6,157 bases of DNA, taken from positions 1 through 6,157 of the forward strand of contig DAOVUE010000108.1 in assembly GCA_030632745.1 (NCBI GenBank), in the 5' to 3' direction. The notes below the pieces were generated by a model. That model was not told the origin of the DNA. It saw nothing but the letters and a program-made list of their open reading frames with translations, and ran no database searches. This DNA comes from Pseudomonadota bacterium. Its GTDB lineage: Bacteria > Pseudomonadota > Gammaproteobacteria > GRL18. A program made the translations under genes and the position numbers. Below are positions 1 through 6,157 of the stretch, piece by piece (position 1 is the first letter of the stretch; the number at the start of each line of letters is the position of its first letter).

Positions 1-690
1 ACAACCAGTGAACTGGACAAAATATGTCATGATTATATTGTCAATGAACAACAGGCTATTCCAGCACCTCTGGATTATCATGGTTTTCCCAAATCCATCT
101 GCACCTCAGTCAACAACCAGATCTGCCATGGTATTCCCGGTGAAAAAAAGTTGAAATCCGGTGATATTATCAATATTGATATTACTGTTATTAAAGAGGG
201 TTATCATGGAGATACCAGTAAAATGTTTTTAATGGGTAAAGCGTCTATTATGGCACAACGATTGTGTCGTATTAGTCAGGAATGCCTGCTGACGGGTATA
301 AAAATGGTTAAACCCGGCATTCATCTGGGTGATATAGGCCACGCTATTGCACAACATGCACAAAAACAAAATTTTTCCGTCGTCAAGGAATATTGCGGTC
401 ATGGTATTGGTGTCAATTTTCATGAAGATCCTCAGGTTCTTCATTATGGAAAACCGGGTACCAAAGAAGTCTTACAGGAAGGCATGACTTTTACTATTGA
501 ACCCATGATTAATGCCGGAAAGCGCCACATTCGAGTGCTTCCGGACAAATGGACTGTAGTGACTAAAGATCGCAGTTTATCTGCTCAATGGGAGCATACT
601 ATTTTAGTAACCTCAGATGGTTACGAAGTGTTAACCCTGCGTCAGGAAGAAAAAACTGCACATGAAACCCTGCATAGGGGAGAAATTTAA
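1..690 (+). CDS. map: Type I methionine aminopeptidase, 5' end missing (cut by window edge)
   Basis: This cytosolic metalloenzyme removes the initiator methionine from nascent proteins. The reading frame is open from base 1, so the gene begins upstream. By alignment from memory with the 264-residue E. coli enzyme, about 36 N-terminal residues are missing and 229 codons remain. All catalytic positions are visible (numbered from the first codon here): substrate-binding His43 in CHGIP, metal ligands Asp60 (NID) and Asp71 (HGDTS), His134 (YCGHGIG), Glu167 (FTIEPM) and Glu198 (QWEHT). The TTG at 151 would be a false start, because His43 and clear family sequence (ELDKICHDYIVNEQ) lie upstream of it in the same frame. 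The last 15 or so residues, after LTLRQEE, form a tail unlikely to be conserved. The stop codon abuts the glnD start, so the two are probably co-transcribed. Identification is very secure. Confidence 0.97.
   Translation, partial: TTSELDKICHDYIVNEQQAIPAPLDYHGFPKSICTSVNNQICHGIPGEKKLKSGDIINIDITVIKEGYHGDTSKMFLMGKASIMAQRLCRISQECLLTGIKMVKPGIHLGDIGHAIAQHAQKQNFSVVKEYCGHGIGVNFHEDPQVLHYGKPGTKEVLQEGMTFTIEPMINAGKRHIRVLPDKWTVVTKDRSLSAQWEHTILVTSDGYEVLTLRQEEKTAHETLHRGEI
676..683 (+). promoter_or_regulatory. Shine-Dalgarno site for glnD
   Basis: AGGGGAGA lies inside the last codons of map, 7 bases before the ATG at 691. It supports that ATG as the glnD start. Translation of glnD may be coupled to termination on map, since TAA and ATG are directly adjacent (TAAATG). 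Confidence 0.8.
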
Positions 691-3429
691 ATGGAATCTC
701 CAGCACCGTCTTCAAGCGATTTTTTATTCGATATTCAGGCTCTAAAACAAGAACTGGAGCAGCTGTCGGGTAAAAATAAGTCCCCGTTACTACCACTAAA
801 GCAAGCTGTGAAGTCAATATCTGAAACACAGATAATACAATTTCAGGATAAGCAGTCAGTTATCCATTTGATTCATGCCCGCTCACAGGCTATTGATATT
901 ATATTGAGCCTGGCATGGTCATATTTTCATCTGGATGAACATGCTGCTCTGCTGGCTGTCGGCGGATATGGGCGTGGTGAATTACATCCCTATAGTGATG
1001 TTGACTTATTGTTATTACTTGATACAGAACATGATCTTGATCTTCAATCTGCACAAGAGCCCGACAAAGAATCACAATTCAGCAAAGATCTGCATAGTTT
1101 TATCGCCTTACTCTGGGATATTGGTCTGGAGATTGGTCATAGCGTAAGAACCGTTGATGAATGCATACAGGAAGCGAAAAATGATATTACTATTATCAGC
1201 AACCTAATGGAATCACGCCTTATTACAGGCGACTTATCACTCTATGAACAACTTTCCTGGCAGTTAAGCCCGGAGCATATCTGGCCCACTAAAGACTTTA
1301 CCCGGGCTAAAATTGAAGAAAAAAATAAACGTTATCTCAAATTCAATGAAACAGCTTACAATCTGGAGCCTAATATTAAAGAAGGCCCCGGAGGTTTGCG
1401 GGATATACAAATTATCGGCTGGGTTGCAAAACGTCATTTTAACGTTGAAAGCCTTAAAGAACTGGTAGGACACAATTTTCTTACCCCGCAGGAATATGAG
1501 CAGCTGGAGCACGGGCAAAATTTTCTATGGAAAATTCGCTTTGCACTACATGTACTGTGCGAACGCCATGAAGAACGTTTATTATTCGATTACCAGAGAG
1601 AACTGGCTGAGCAATTCGGCTATACCGATTGTGAAGGTAAACTGGCAGTTGAATGTTTTATGGCTGAATATTATCAGACGGTTATGGAATTAGAACGTCT
1701 GAATGAAATGTTATTGCAATATTTTCAGGAAACATTGATTTACAATGACTCAAATTCTACACCACAGAAAATCAATCGCCGTTTCATTAATTATAAGGGC
1801 TATATTGCTGCTGCCAATCAGAATATTTTTAAAAATTATCCTTTTGCCCTGTTGGAAATATTCCTTCTACTGTGTCAGGATCCGCAGCTCAAGGGGGTTC
1901 GGGCCAGTACCATTCGCTTAATCCGCGCACATAGTTACCTGATTGATAGTACCTTCCGCAATGACATGCGCTGCCGTGCTCTGTTTATGGAGATTATGCG
2001 TCAGCCCTTCGGCATCACACATGAAATGCGTCGCATGAATCGCTATGGAGTGCTGGCTGCATACATCCCTGCATTTAAACAAATTGTGGGTCAAATGCAG
2101 CACGACTTATACCATGCCTATACGGTTGATGAGCATACCCTGAAAGTACTGCGTAATGCACGCCGGTTATTTGTTGTACATCACGCAGAAGAATTACCCT
2201 TAGCCAGTCAAATAGCTCAACATTTAGCAAAACCGGAATTATTATACCTGGCGGCACTTTTTCATGATATCGGTAAGGGACGGGGTGGCCGGCATGAAAC
2301 ACTGGGAGCCTATGATGCGGAACAATTCTGTCAGCAGCATGATTTGAGTCACACGGATACCCGACTGGTTACCTGGCTGGTCAAAAACCATTTAATTATG
2401 TCCATGACGGCACAACGTAAAGACATCAATGATCCCGGAGTGATACATGAATTTGCTCTACTGGTCGGTGATATCAATCATCTTGATTATCTCTATCTTC
2501 TCACCGTGTCTGATATTCGGGCGACCAGCCCCAAGATCTGGAATAGCTGGAAAGACTCATTATTAATACAATTATACCGCTTTACCAAATCAGCCTTAAA
2601 TAAAGGTTTAGAGAATCCTCTGCAGCAGGAGGAAATCATGCGCAATTTCAAAACCAGAGCCTTAGAGGCTTTAATTGCCGATAATTACTCTGAAAAAGAT
2701 ATTATGCTGCTTTGGGATGCATTGCCTGCTGAATATTTCATCAAATTTCAGGCCGAAGAAATCGTCTGGCAAACACAGGCCATTCTCGACTCCCCGGCTA
2801 ATAATTCCAGTGAAAAGGAGAAGGAAAAGAATAAAGCAACAATTATTATCAGAACAGATGAGCAGCGCGGCGGTACAGAAATATTTATCCATACAAAATC
2901 AAACGAGTGTGTATTTGCTTTAGTAACCTCTGCACTATCACAATTAGTACTCGATGTTATTGAAGCCCAGACTATTACCTCCAGCACCGGCTACGACTAC
3001 CATACTTATTTTATTTTAGAAGAAAACGGCAGCATAGTTTCCGATCCAGATCGTATCAACAGTATTAAATCAACTCTGGAAGAAAAATTGTTACAAAATG
3101 ATTTTTCTCTGCCCAGTAATTCACAACGTTTAAGCCGCAGTCAAAAACAATTTTCACTTAAAACCACAGTGCAGTTTGATGAAGATCTGGAAAATAATCA
3201 AACCATTATGACCATAAAAGCATCTAATCGTCCTGCGTTGCTATCCCACGTTGGACAGGCTCTAATTGAATGTAAGGTATTTCTGGAAAATGCCAAAATT
3301 TCAACCTTTGGAGAAAAAGTTGAAGATGTTTTTGTCATCAAAGATGAACATCATCAGATCATTACTGATATAAAGAAACAGGAAAAAATACGCCAGGCCA
3401 TTATCCGCTTAGTTGATGAAATTGATTAA
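691..3429 (+). CDS. glnD: Bifunctional PII uridylyltransferase / uridylyl-removing enzyme GlnD
   Basis: GlnD is the cytosolic glutamine sensor of nitrogen control. It uridylylates PII proteins (GlnB/GlnK) when glutamine is low and removes UMP when it is high. The 912 residues compare with 890 in E. coli. Domains in order: a nucleotidyltransferase domain with GGYGRGELHPYSDVD at 91-105, where Asp103 and Asp105 are the expected metal ligands; the GlnD-typical EGPGGLRDIQ segment near 230; an HD phosphohydrolase domain at about 470-600 with His482 (DEHT), His525-Asp526 (FHDIGKG) and His567 (KNHL); then two ACT domains at about 717-790 (RGGTEIFI) and 838-912 (ASNRPALLSHVGQAL). A Ser/Lys/Glu-rich linker at about 703-716 precedes the first ACT domain and may account for part of the extra length. 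Both activities should be intact. The start is fixed by a good Shine-Dalgarno site and by abutment with map. Confidence 0.97.
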   Translation: MESPAPSSSDFLFDIQALKQELEQLSGKNKSPLLPLKQAVKSISETQIIQFQDKQSVIHLIHARSQAIDIILSLAWSYFHLDEHAALLAVGGYGRGELHPYSDVDLLLLLDTEHDLDLQSAQEPDKESQFSKDLHSFIALLWDIGLEIGHSVRTVDECIQEAKNDITIISNLMESRLITGDLSLYEQLSWQLSPEHIWPTKDFTRAKIEEKNKRYLKFNETAYNLEPNIKEGPGGLRDIQIIGWVAKRHFNVESLKELVGHNFLTPQEYEQLEHGQNFLWKIRFALHVLCERHEERLLFDYQRELAEQFGYTDCEGKLAVECFMAEYYQTVMELERLNEMLLQYFQETLIYNDSNSTPQKINRRFINYKGYIAAANQNIFKNYPFALLEIFLLLCQDPQLKGVRASTIRLIRAHSYLIDSTFRNDMRCRALFMEIMRQPFGITHEMRRMNRYGVLAAYIPAFKQIVGQMQHDLYHAYTVDEHTLKVLRNARRLFVVHHAEELPLASQIAQHLAKPELLYLAALFHDIGKGRGGRHETLGAYDAEQFCQQHDLSHTDTRLVTWLVKNHLIMSMTAQRKDINDPGVIHEFALLVGDINHLDYLYLLTVSDIRATSPKIWNSWKDSLLIQLYRFTKSALNKGLENPLQQEEIMRNFKTRALEALIADNYSEKDIMLLWDALPAEYFIKFQAEEIVWQTQAILDSPANNSSEKEKEKNKATIIIRTDEQRGGTEIFIHTKSNECVFALVTSALSQLVLDVIEAQTITSSTGYDYHTYFILEENGSIVSDPDRINSIKSTLEEKLLQNDFSLPSNSQRLSRSQKQFSLKTTVQFDEDLENNQTIMTIKASNRPALLSHVGQALIECKVFLENAKISTFGEKVEDVFVIKDEHHQIITDIKKQEKIRQAIIRLVDEID

Positions 3430-3472
3430 AAGTATAAAGTTGCAATACTTACGACTTTATACTTTTTCTTTA
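3428..3472. terminator. Probable bidirectional intrinsic terminator between glnD and dapL
   Basis: A perfect 13-bp inverted repeat, AAAAGTATAAAGT (3428-3440) and ACTTTATACTTTT (3454-3466), flanks a 13-base spacer whose ends may add a G-U and a G-C pair. On the plus strand it is followed by a T-rich tract (TTTTTCTTTATTT), as in a rho-independent terminator for glnD. Read from dapL on the minus strand the hairpin is the same, but the T run is only the four bases of the stem followed by AATCAATTT, so termination there may be weaker. The stem is very AT-rich and therefore less stable than a typical GC stem. The left arm overlaps the last two bases of the glnD stop codon. Confidence 0.7.
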
Positions 3473-3483
3473 TTTATATAGGC

Positions 3484-4692
3484 TTATATCTTTAACTTCG
3501 CCATGCGTTTGGTTGCTTCAATCACATTATCTCTATGTCCAAAAGCACTAAAACGAACATAACCTTCTCCGGCAGGACCAAAACCGGCACCGGGAGTTGT
3601 TACGATATGCGCATTGTCCAGAATGTAGCTGAAAGCCTGCCATGAGTCCATAGACTCAATTTTTACCCAGATATAGGGGGCATTTTTACCGCCATAGGTT
3701 GTAAAACCGTACTCATCTAATGCAGACTTAATGATACGTGCATTTTCCATGTAATAATCAACCAGTTCACGCATCTCAGCCATACCCTGATCATTTAATA
3801 CATTAATCGTTGCTGTTTGAATGATATTAGAGGCGCCATTAAAAATAGTAGTCATAATACGATTCCAGTCACCATGTACTGAACTACCGTCATCAAATTT
3901 TAATGCTTTGGGAACGATGGTCCAGCCCAGACGAACACCGGTATATCCAAAAGGCTTAGAAAATGAACACACTTCAATGGCTACTTCTTTAGCCCCTTCA
4001 ATTTCATAAATAGACTTTGGTAAATCAGGATCGCTGATAAATTCAGCATAGGCGGCATCAAAGATAATAATAGAACCATTTTGTTTTGCAAAATTAACCA
4101 ATTGTGTTAATTGCTCTTTAGTCGCCACGGCTCCGGTGGGATTATTAGGAGAACAAAAATAAATAATATCTGCTTTTTCCAGCGTAGGGAAAAAACCATT
4201 TTCTGCCGTACACTTCATATAAACAATATTATCAAACTGGTCGTTATGTTTATTATATTCGCCCGTTTGCCCCATAATCACACTACTATCCACATAAACG
4301 GGATAGGAAGGATCCTGTACCGCTATAGTGACATCTTCACCAAACAGCATTTGCAGTCGTCCGGTATCACATTTGGCTCCATCAGAGACAAACACTTCAT
4401 CCGCATCCACTAATCCGCCGCTGTACATCTTTTCAGCTATTTTTTCCCTTAACGCAGTCATACCCTGTTCATCACCATAACCGGTATAACCTTCCACTGT
4501 CGCCATGCTGTCCGCTGCATCTTTTAAAGCCTTAACCACACTGGGCTGCAATGGCTCAGTGGTATTACCAATCCCCAGACTAATAATGTCTGCCTGTGGA
4601 TTGTTTGCCATAAATTCATTTTTTCTGCGGTTAATCTCAGGAAAAAGATAACCCGCCTGTAATTTTGCAAAATTTTTATTTCTTTGTACCAT
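3484..4692 (-). CDS. dapL: LL-diaminopimelate aminotransferase (PLP fold type I)
   Basis: DapL transfers an amino group from glutamate to tetrahydrodipicolinate, giving LL-diaminopimelate in one step for lysine and peptidoglycan synthesis. The 402 residues match the usual length of about 400-410. Family sequence is clear from the N-terminus: KLQAGYLFPEI (10-20), SLGIGNTTEP (38-47), EGYTGYGDEQG (67-77), SDGAKCD (103-109), QDPSYPVYVDSSVIMGQTG (126-144), SPNNPTG (181-187), FDAAYAEF (211-218), SFSKPFGYTGVRLGW (243-257) and GEGYVRFSAFGHR (375-387). Expected key residues are Lys246 (Schiff base with PLP), Asp212 and Tyr215 (cofactor), Arg254 (phosphate) and Arg380 (substrate carboxylate). These motifs distinguish it from generic AspC-type or DapC/ArgD-type aminotransferases. 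The start has an AGGA site and an in-frame stop upstream at 4714-4716. It lies 40 bp downstream of lysA on the same strand, probably as the second gene of the operon, and converges on glnD. Confidence 0.95.
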   Translation of the reverse strand: MVQRNKNFAKLQAGYLFPEINRRKNEFMANNPQADIISLGIGNTTEPLQPSVVKALKDAADSMATVEGYTGYGDEQGMTALREKIAEKMYSGGLVDADEVFVSDGAKCDTGRLQMLFGEDVTIAVQDPSYPVYVDSSVIMGQTGEYNKHNDQFDNIVYMKCTAENGFFPTLEKADIIYFCSPNNPTGAVATKEQLTQLVNFAKQNGSIIIFDAAYAEFISDPDLPKSIYEIEGAKEVAIEVCSFSKPFGYTGVRLGWTIVPKALKFDDGSSVHGDWNRIMTTIFNGASNIIQTATINVLNDQGMAEMRELVDYYMENARIIKSALDEYGFTTYGGKNAPYIWVKIESMDSWQAFSYILDNAHIVTTPGAGFGPAGEGYVRFSAFGHRDNVIEATKRMAKLKI

Positions 4693-4698
4693 TTTTTT

Positions 4699-4702
4699 TC
4701 CT
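4699..4702 (-). promoter_or_regulatory. Shine-Dalgarno site for dapL
   Basis: On the minus strand the leader reads TAGGAAAAAAA and then ATG, giving an AGGA core about 6 bases before the start codon. This supports the ATG at 4692. The run of A bases between site and start is a homopolymer that could vary in length. Confidence 0.65.
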
Positions 4703-4711
4703 AACCTAAAT

Positions 4712-4744
4712 AGTTAATTACTTAAAAGTTAATTACTTAAAAGT
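4712..4744. repeat. 15-bp tandem duplication spanning the lysA stop codon
   Basis: AGTTAATTACTTAAA occurs twice head to tail (4712-4726 and 4727-4741), followed by a partial third copy, AGT. In the lysA sense this duplicates ACTTTTAAGTAATTA, the codons for the final Thr-Phe-Lys, the TAA stop and the next three bases. Because the unit is a multiple of three, the second TAA (4718-4720) stays in frame with lysA, so readthrough at the first stop would meet another stop five codons later. The duplication accounts for most of the 40-bp lysA-dapL spacer. Confidence 0.9.
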
Positions 4745-6004
4745 CTGAAGCTGTTCAAAATCTAAAGTGATAAAATAATCGTCCAATGTCTCAGCTCGAC
4801 GAATTTGTAAAATACTATTATCTTCACGCAGTAAAAGCTCGGCCGAGCGTAATTTGCCATTATAATTAAATCCCATTGAATGGCCATGGGCCCCTGCATC
4901 ATGAATGGCAAGAGTATCCCCTTCCAAGATTTCAGGCAGTTGTCGATCAATGGCAAATTTATCATTATTTTCGCATAATGAACCGGTGACATCATAACAA
5001 TGATCTTCAGTCTGATTTTCTTTACCCATTACACTAATATGATGATAGGCGCCATACAAGGCCGGGCGCATTAAATTAGCCATGGTTGCATTAGTACCGA
5101 CATAATCCTTATAGGTATATTTCATGTGGATCACATCGGTGATCAGATAACCATAGGGTCCGGCAATCACTCTCCCGCATTCCATATAAATTTTTAACGG
5201 GTCAAGATCATTGGCCACAATTAATTTCTCATATTCCTGCATCACCTGCTGTGCGACATAGTCATAATCTACCGCCTGTTGGTCGGGCAGATAAGGCACA
5301 CCAATACCACCGCCTAAATTAACAAATTCCAGCTTAATACCGAGTTGTTGTTTAAGTTCTACTGCCAGTTCAAATAACATGGTTGCTGTTTCAACAAAAA
5401 AGTCCGGATTTAATTCATTGGAGATAATCATAGTATGCAGGCCAAAGCGCTTTACACCCTTTTCCTGACATAATTTATAGCCGGCAAATAATTGCTCACG
5501 GGTAAAACCATATTTCGCTTCTTTAGGATCACCGATAATTGCATTGCCTTCCCTTAAGGGACCGGGATTATAACGAAAACAAAGCAATTCGGGTAAACCA
5601 CCCTGTGCCTGCAGAGTTTGTTCCAGATAGTCTATATGACGAATATCATCCAGATTAATAATGGCGCCTAGTTCATGCGCTTTAAAGTATTCTTTCTGCT
5701 CTGTATCATTAGAGGTGAACATAATATTTTCACCTAGTACGCCGATTTGTTCGGATAAAAGCAGTTCAGCCAGTGATGAACAATCTGAACCAAAACCCTC
5801 TTCAGTTAATATTTTCATAATAAAGGGATTAGGCGTTGCCTTAACGGCAAAATACTCTTTAAATCCAGGAAAAATACTGAAAGCCTGTTTAAATTTTCGG
5901 GCATGTTCCCGCAAGCCTTTTTCATCATACAAATAAAAAGGAGTGGGATAAGTTGTTTTAATATCAGCGAGTTGCTGTGCTGTAAAAGGTAAGTTTTTTT
6001 TCAT
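4733..6004 (-). CDS. lysA: Diaminopimelate decarboxylase, divergent long form (PLP fold type III)
   Basis: LysA decarboxylates meso-diaminopimelate to L-lysine in the cytosol. The 423 residues carry the alanine-racemase-like barrel and C-terminal beta domain. Visible motifs are YFAVKATPNP (51-60) with PLP lysine Lys55, DCSSLAEL (74-81), NLGGGIGVPY (229-238) for phosphate binding, ECGR (275-278), RPALYGAYHHI (313-323), GSLCENND (341-348) with Cys344-Glu345, and DAGAHGHSMGFNYNG (369-383). Several differ from classical LysA: HTMIISNE (190-197) replaces the HIGSQ helix, ECGR replaces EPGR, CENND replaces CESGD, and GAH replaces GAY. The overall form resembles, from memory, long LysA variants in Clostridia that also use DapL. 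Another carboxylyase of this fold is possible but less likely given dapL next door. The start is the only option: an in-frame stop lies at 6020-6022 and no ATG, GTG or TTG follows soon after. No Shine-Dalgarno site is visible. It is the first gene of the lysA-dapL pair. Confidence 0.9.
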   Translation of the reverse strand: MKKNLPFTAQQLADIKTTYPTPFYLYDEKGLREHARKFKQAFSIFPGFKEYFAVKATPNPFIMKILTEEGFGSDCSSLAELLLSEQIGVLGENIMFTSNDTEQKEYFKAHELGAIINLDDIRHIDYLEQTLQAQGGLPELLCFRYNPGPLREGNAIIGDPKEAKYGFTREQLFAGYKLCQEKGVKRFGLHTMIISNELNPDFFVETATMLFELAVELKQQLGIKLEFVNLGGGIGVPYLPDQQAVDYDYVAQQVMQEYEKLIVANDLDPLKIYMECGRVIAGPYGYLITDVIHMKYTYKDYVGTNATMANLMRPALYGAYHHISVMGKENQTEDHCYDVTGSLCENNDKFAIDRQLPEILEGDTLAIHDAGAHGHSMGFNYNGKLRSAELLLREDNSILQIRRAETLDDYFITLDFEQLQTFK

Positions 6005-6015
6005 ATAGGATGTTA

Positions 6016-6071
6016 AGGTTTATGGGTTTATGGGTTTATGGGTTTATGGGTTTATGGGTTTATGGGTTTAT
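6016..6071. repeat. Octamer tandem array, block A: (GGGTTTAT)
   Basis: Six perfect GGGTTTAT units (6024-6071) are preceded by one unit with a single mismatch, AGGTTTAT (6016-6023). The block starts 11 bp from the lysA start codon, so it occupies the gene's immediate leader. Read in the lysA sense the unit is ATAAACCC, which places TAA stops in every frame, so it is not coding in that direction. GGG recurs every 8 bp on the plus strand, which fits the G3-N5-G3 pattern for G-quadruplex formation. Confidence 0.97.
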
Positions 6072-6157
6072 GGGTTAATGGGTTAATGGGTTAATGGGTT
6101 AATGGGTTAATGGGTTAATGGGTTAATGGGTTAATGGGTTAATGGGTTAATGGGTAA
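6072..6157. repeat. Octamer tandem array, block B: (GGGTTAAT), reaching the window edge
   Basis: Ten perfect GGGTTAAT units (6072-6151) directly continue block A in the same 8-bp register, differing only by T to A at the fifth base. The final six bases, GGGTAA, lack one T compared with the unit, so the array either ends or changes type at the edge. TAA stops occur in all frames on both strands, so this block is non-coding. Together with block A there are 17 units over 136 bp. I see no gene in 6005-6157. Confidence 0.97.

Noticed and set aside
151..690. A shorter map gene starting at the TTG at 151
   Set aside because: The frame is open to base 1 and encodes conserved map sequence upstream, including the substrate-binding His in CHGIP, so the gene is simply cut by the window edge.
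2671..2987. Overlapping open frames on both strands within glnD, and similar frames inside map, dapL and lysA
   Set aside because: They lie wholly within well-conserved genes, have no recognisable family sequence, and are best explained as shadows of the real coding frame.
6024..6100. Promoter for lysA built from the repeats (TTAACC as -35, CATAAA as -10, 16 bp apart at the block boundary)
   Set aside because: Each hexamer matches the consensus at only four of six positions and recurs every 8 bp, so the fit is expected from the repeat itself and does not single out a site.
6005..6157. A repeat-encoded peptide or an upstream extension of lysA through the octamers
   Set aside because: In the lysA sense both unit types give TAA in every frame, and on the plus strand GGGTTAAT does too. 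An in-frame stop sits 18 bases before the lysA ATG.
6016..6157. Eukaryotic telomere or chromosome end
   Set aside because: The block A unit resembles plant-type TTTAGGG plus one base, but it is an octamer, changes unit type and directly abuts a bacterial gene. Nothing else indicates a linear replicon end, although the right edge cannot be seen.
6016..6157. CRISPR array
   Set aside because: The 8-bp units are directly adjacent with no spacers, and no cas gene is present.

Overview
The window is a stretch of bacterial chromosome of about 40% GC (estimated by eye), most likely from a gammaproteobacterium. The support is a map gene directly followed by a full-length glnD that encodes a bifunctional uridylyltransferase/uridylyl-removing enzyme. 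That gene pair is familiar from Escherichia and Pseudomonas relatives. The genus cannot be named from this sequence. Coding density is high and all four genes look intact, except that map is cut by the left edge.

Layout: (1) 1-690, plus strand, the 3' part of map (type I methionine aminopeptidase). (2) 691-3429, plus strand, glnD, starting on the base after the map stop codon and preceded by a good ribosome binding site inside map. (3) 3430-3483, a short convergent gap with an AT-rich hairpin that probably terminates both sides. (4) 3484-4692, minus strand, dapL (LL-diaminopimelate aminotransferase). (5) 4733-6004, minus strand, lysA (a divergent diaminopimelate decarboxylase). lysA lies upstream of dapL and the pair probably forms an operon. 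(6) 6016-6157, an octanucleotide tandem array, (GGGTTTAT) then (GGGTTAAT), which begins 11 bp before the lysA start codon and runs to the right edge.

The plus-strand genes are housekeeping: removal of N-terminal methionine, and sensing of glutamine to control PII proteins. The minus-strand pair makes meso-diaminopimelate and lysine. DapL converts tetrahydrodipicolinate directly to LL-diaminopimelate, bypassing the succinylase route (DapD/DapC/DapE) usual in gammaproteobacteria. DapF, not in the window, would epimerise the product, and LysA would decarboxylate it to lysine. In several gammaproteobacteria the genes next to map-glnD are the succinylase-route genes dapD or dapC, so dapL in this position looks like replacement of one pathway variant by another near the same locus.

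The least explained element is the octamer array. It has two homogeneous blocks with a sharp one-base switch, carries GGG every 8 bp on one strand, is non-coding, and occupies the 5' flank of lysA, where the operon's promoter and leader should be. The lysA start codon also has no recognisable Shine-Dalgarno sequence.
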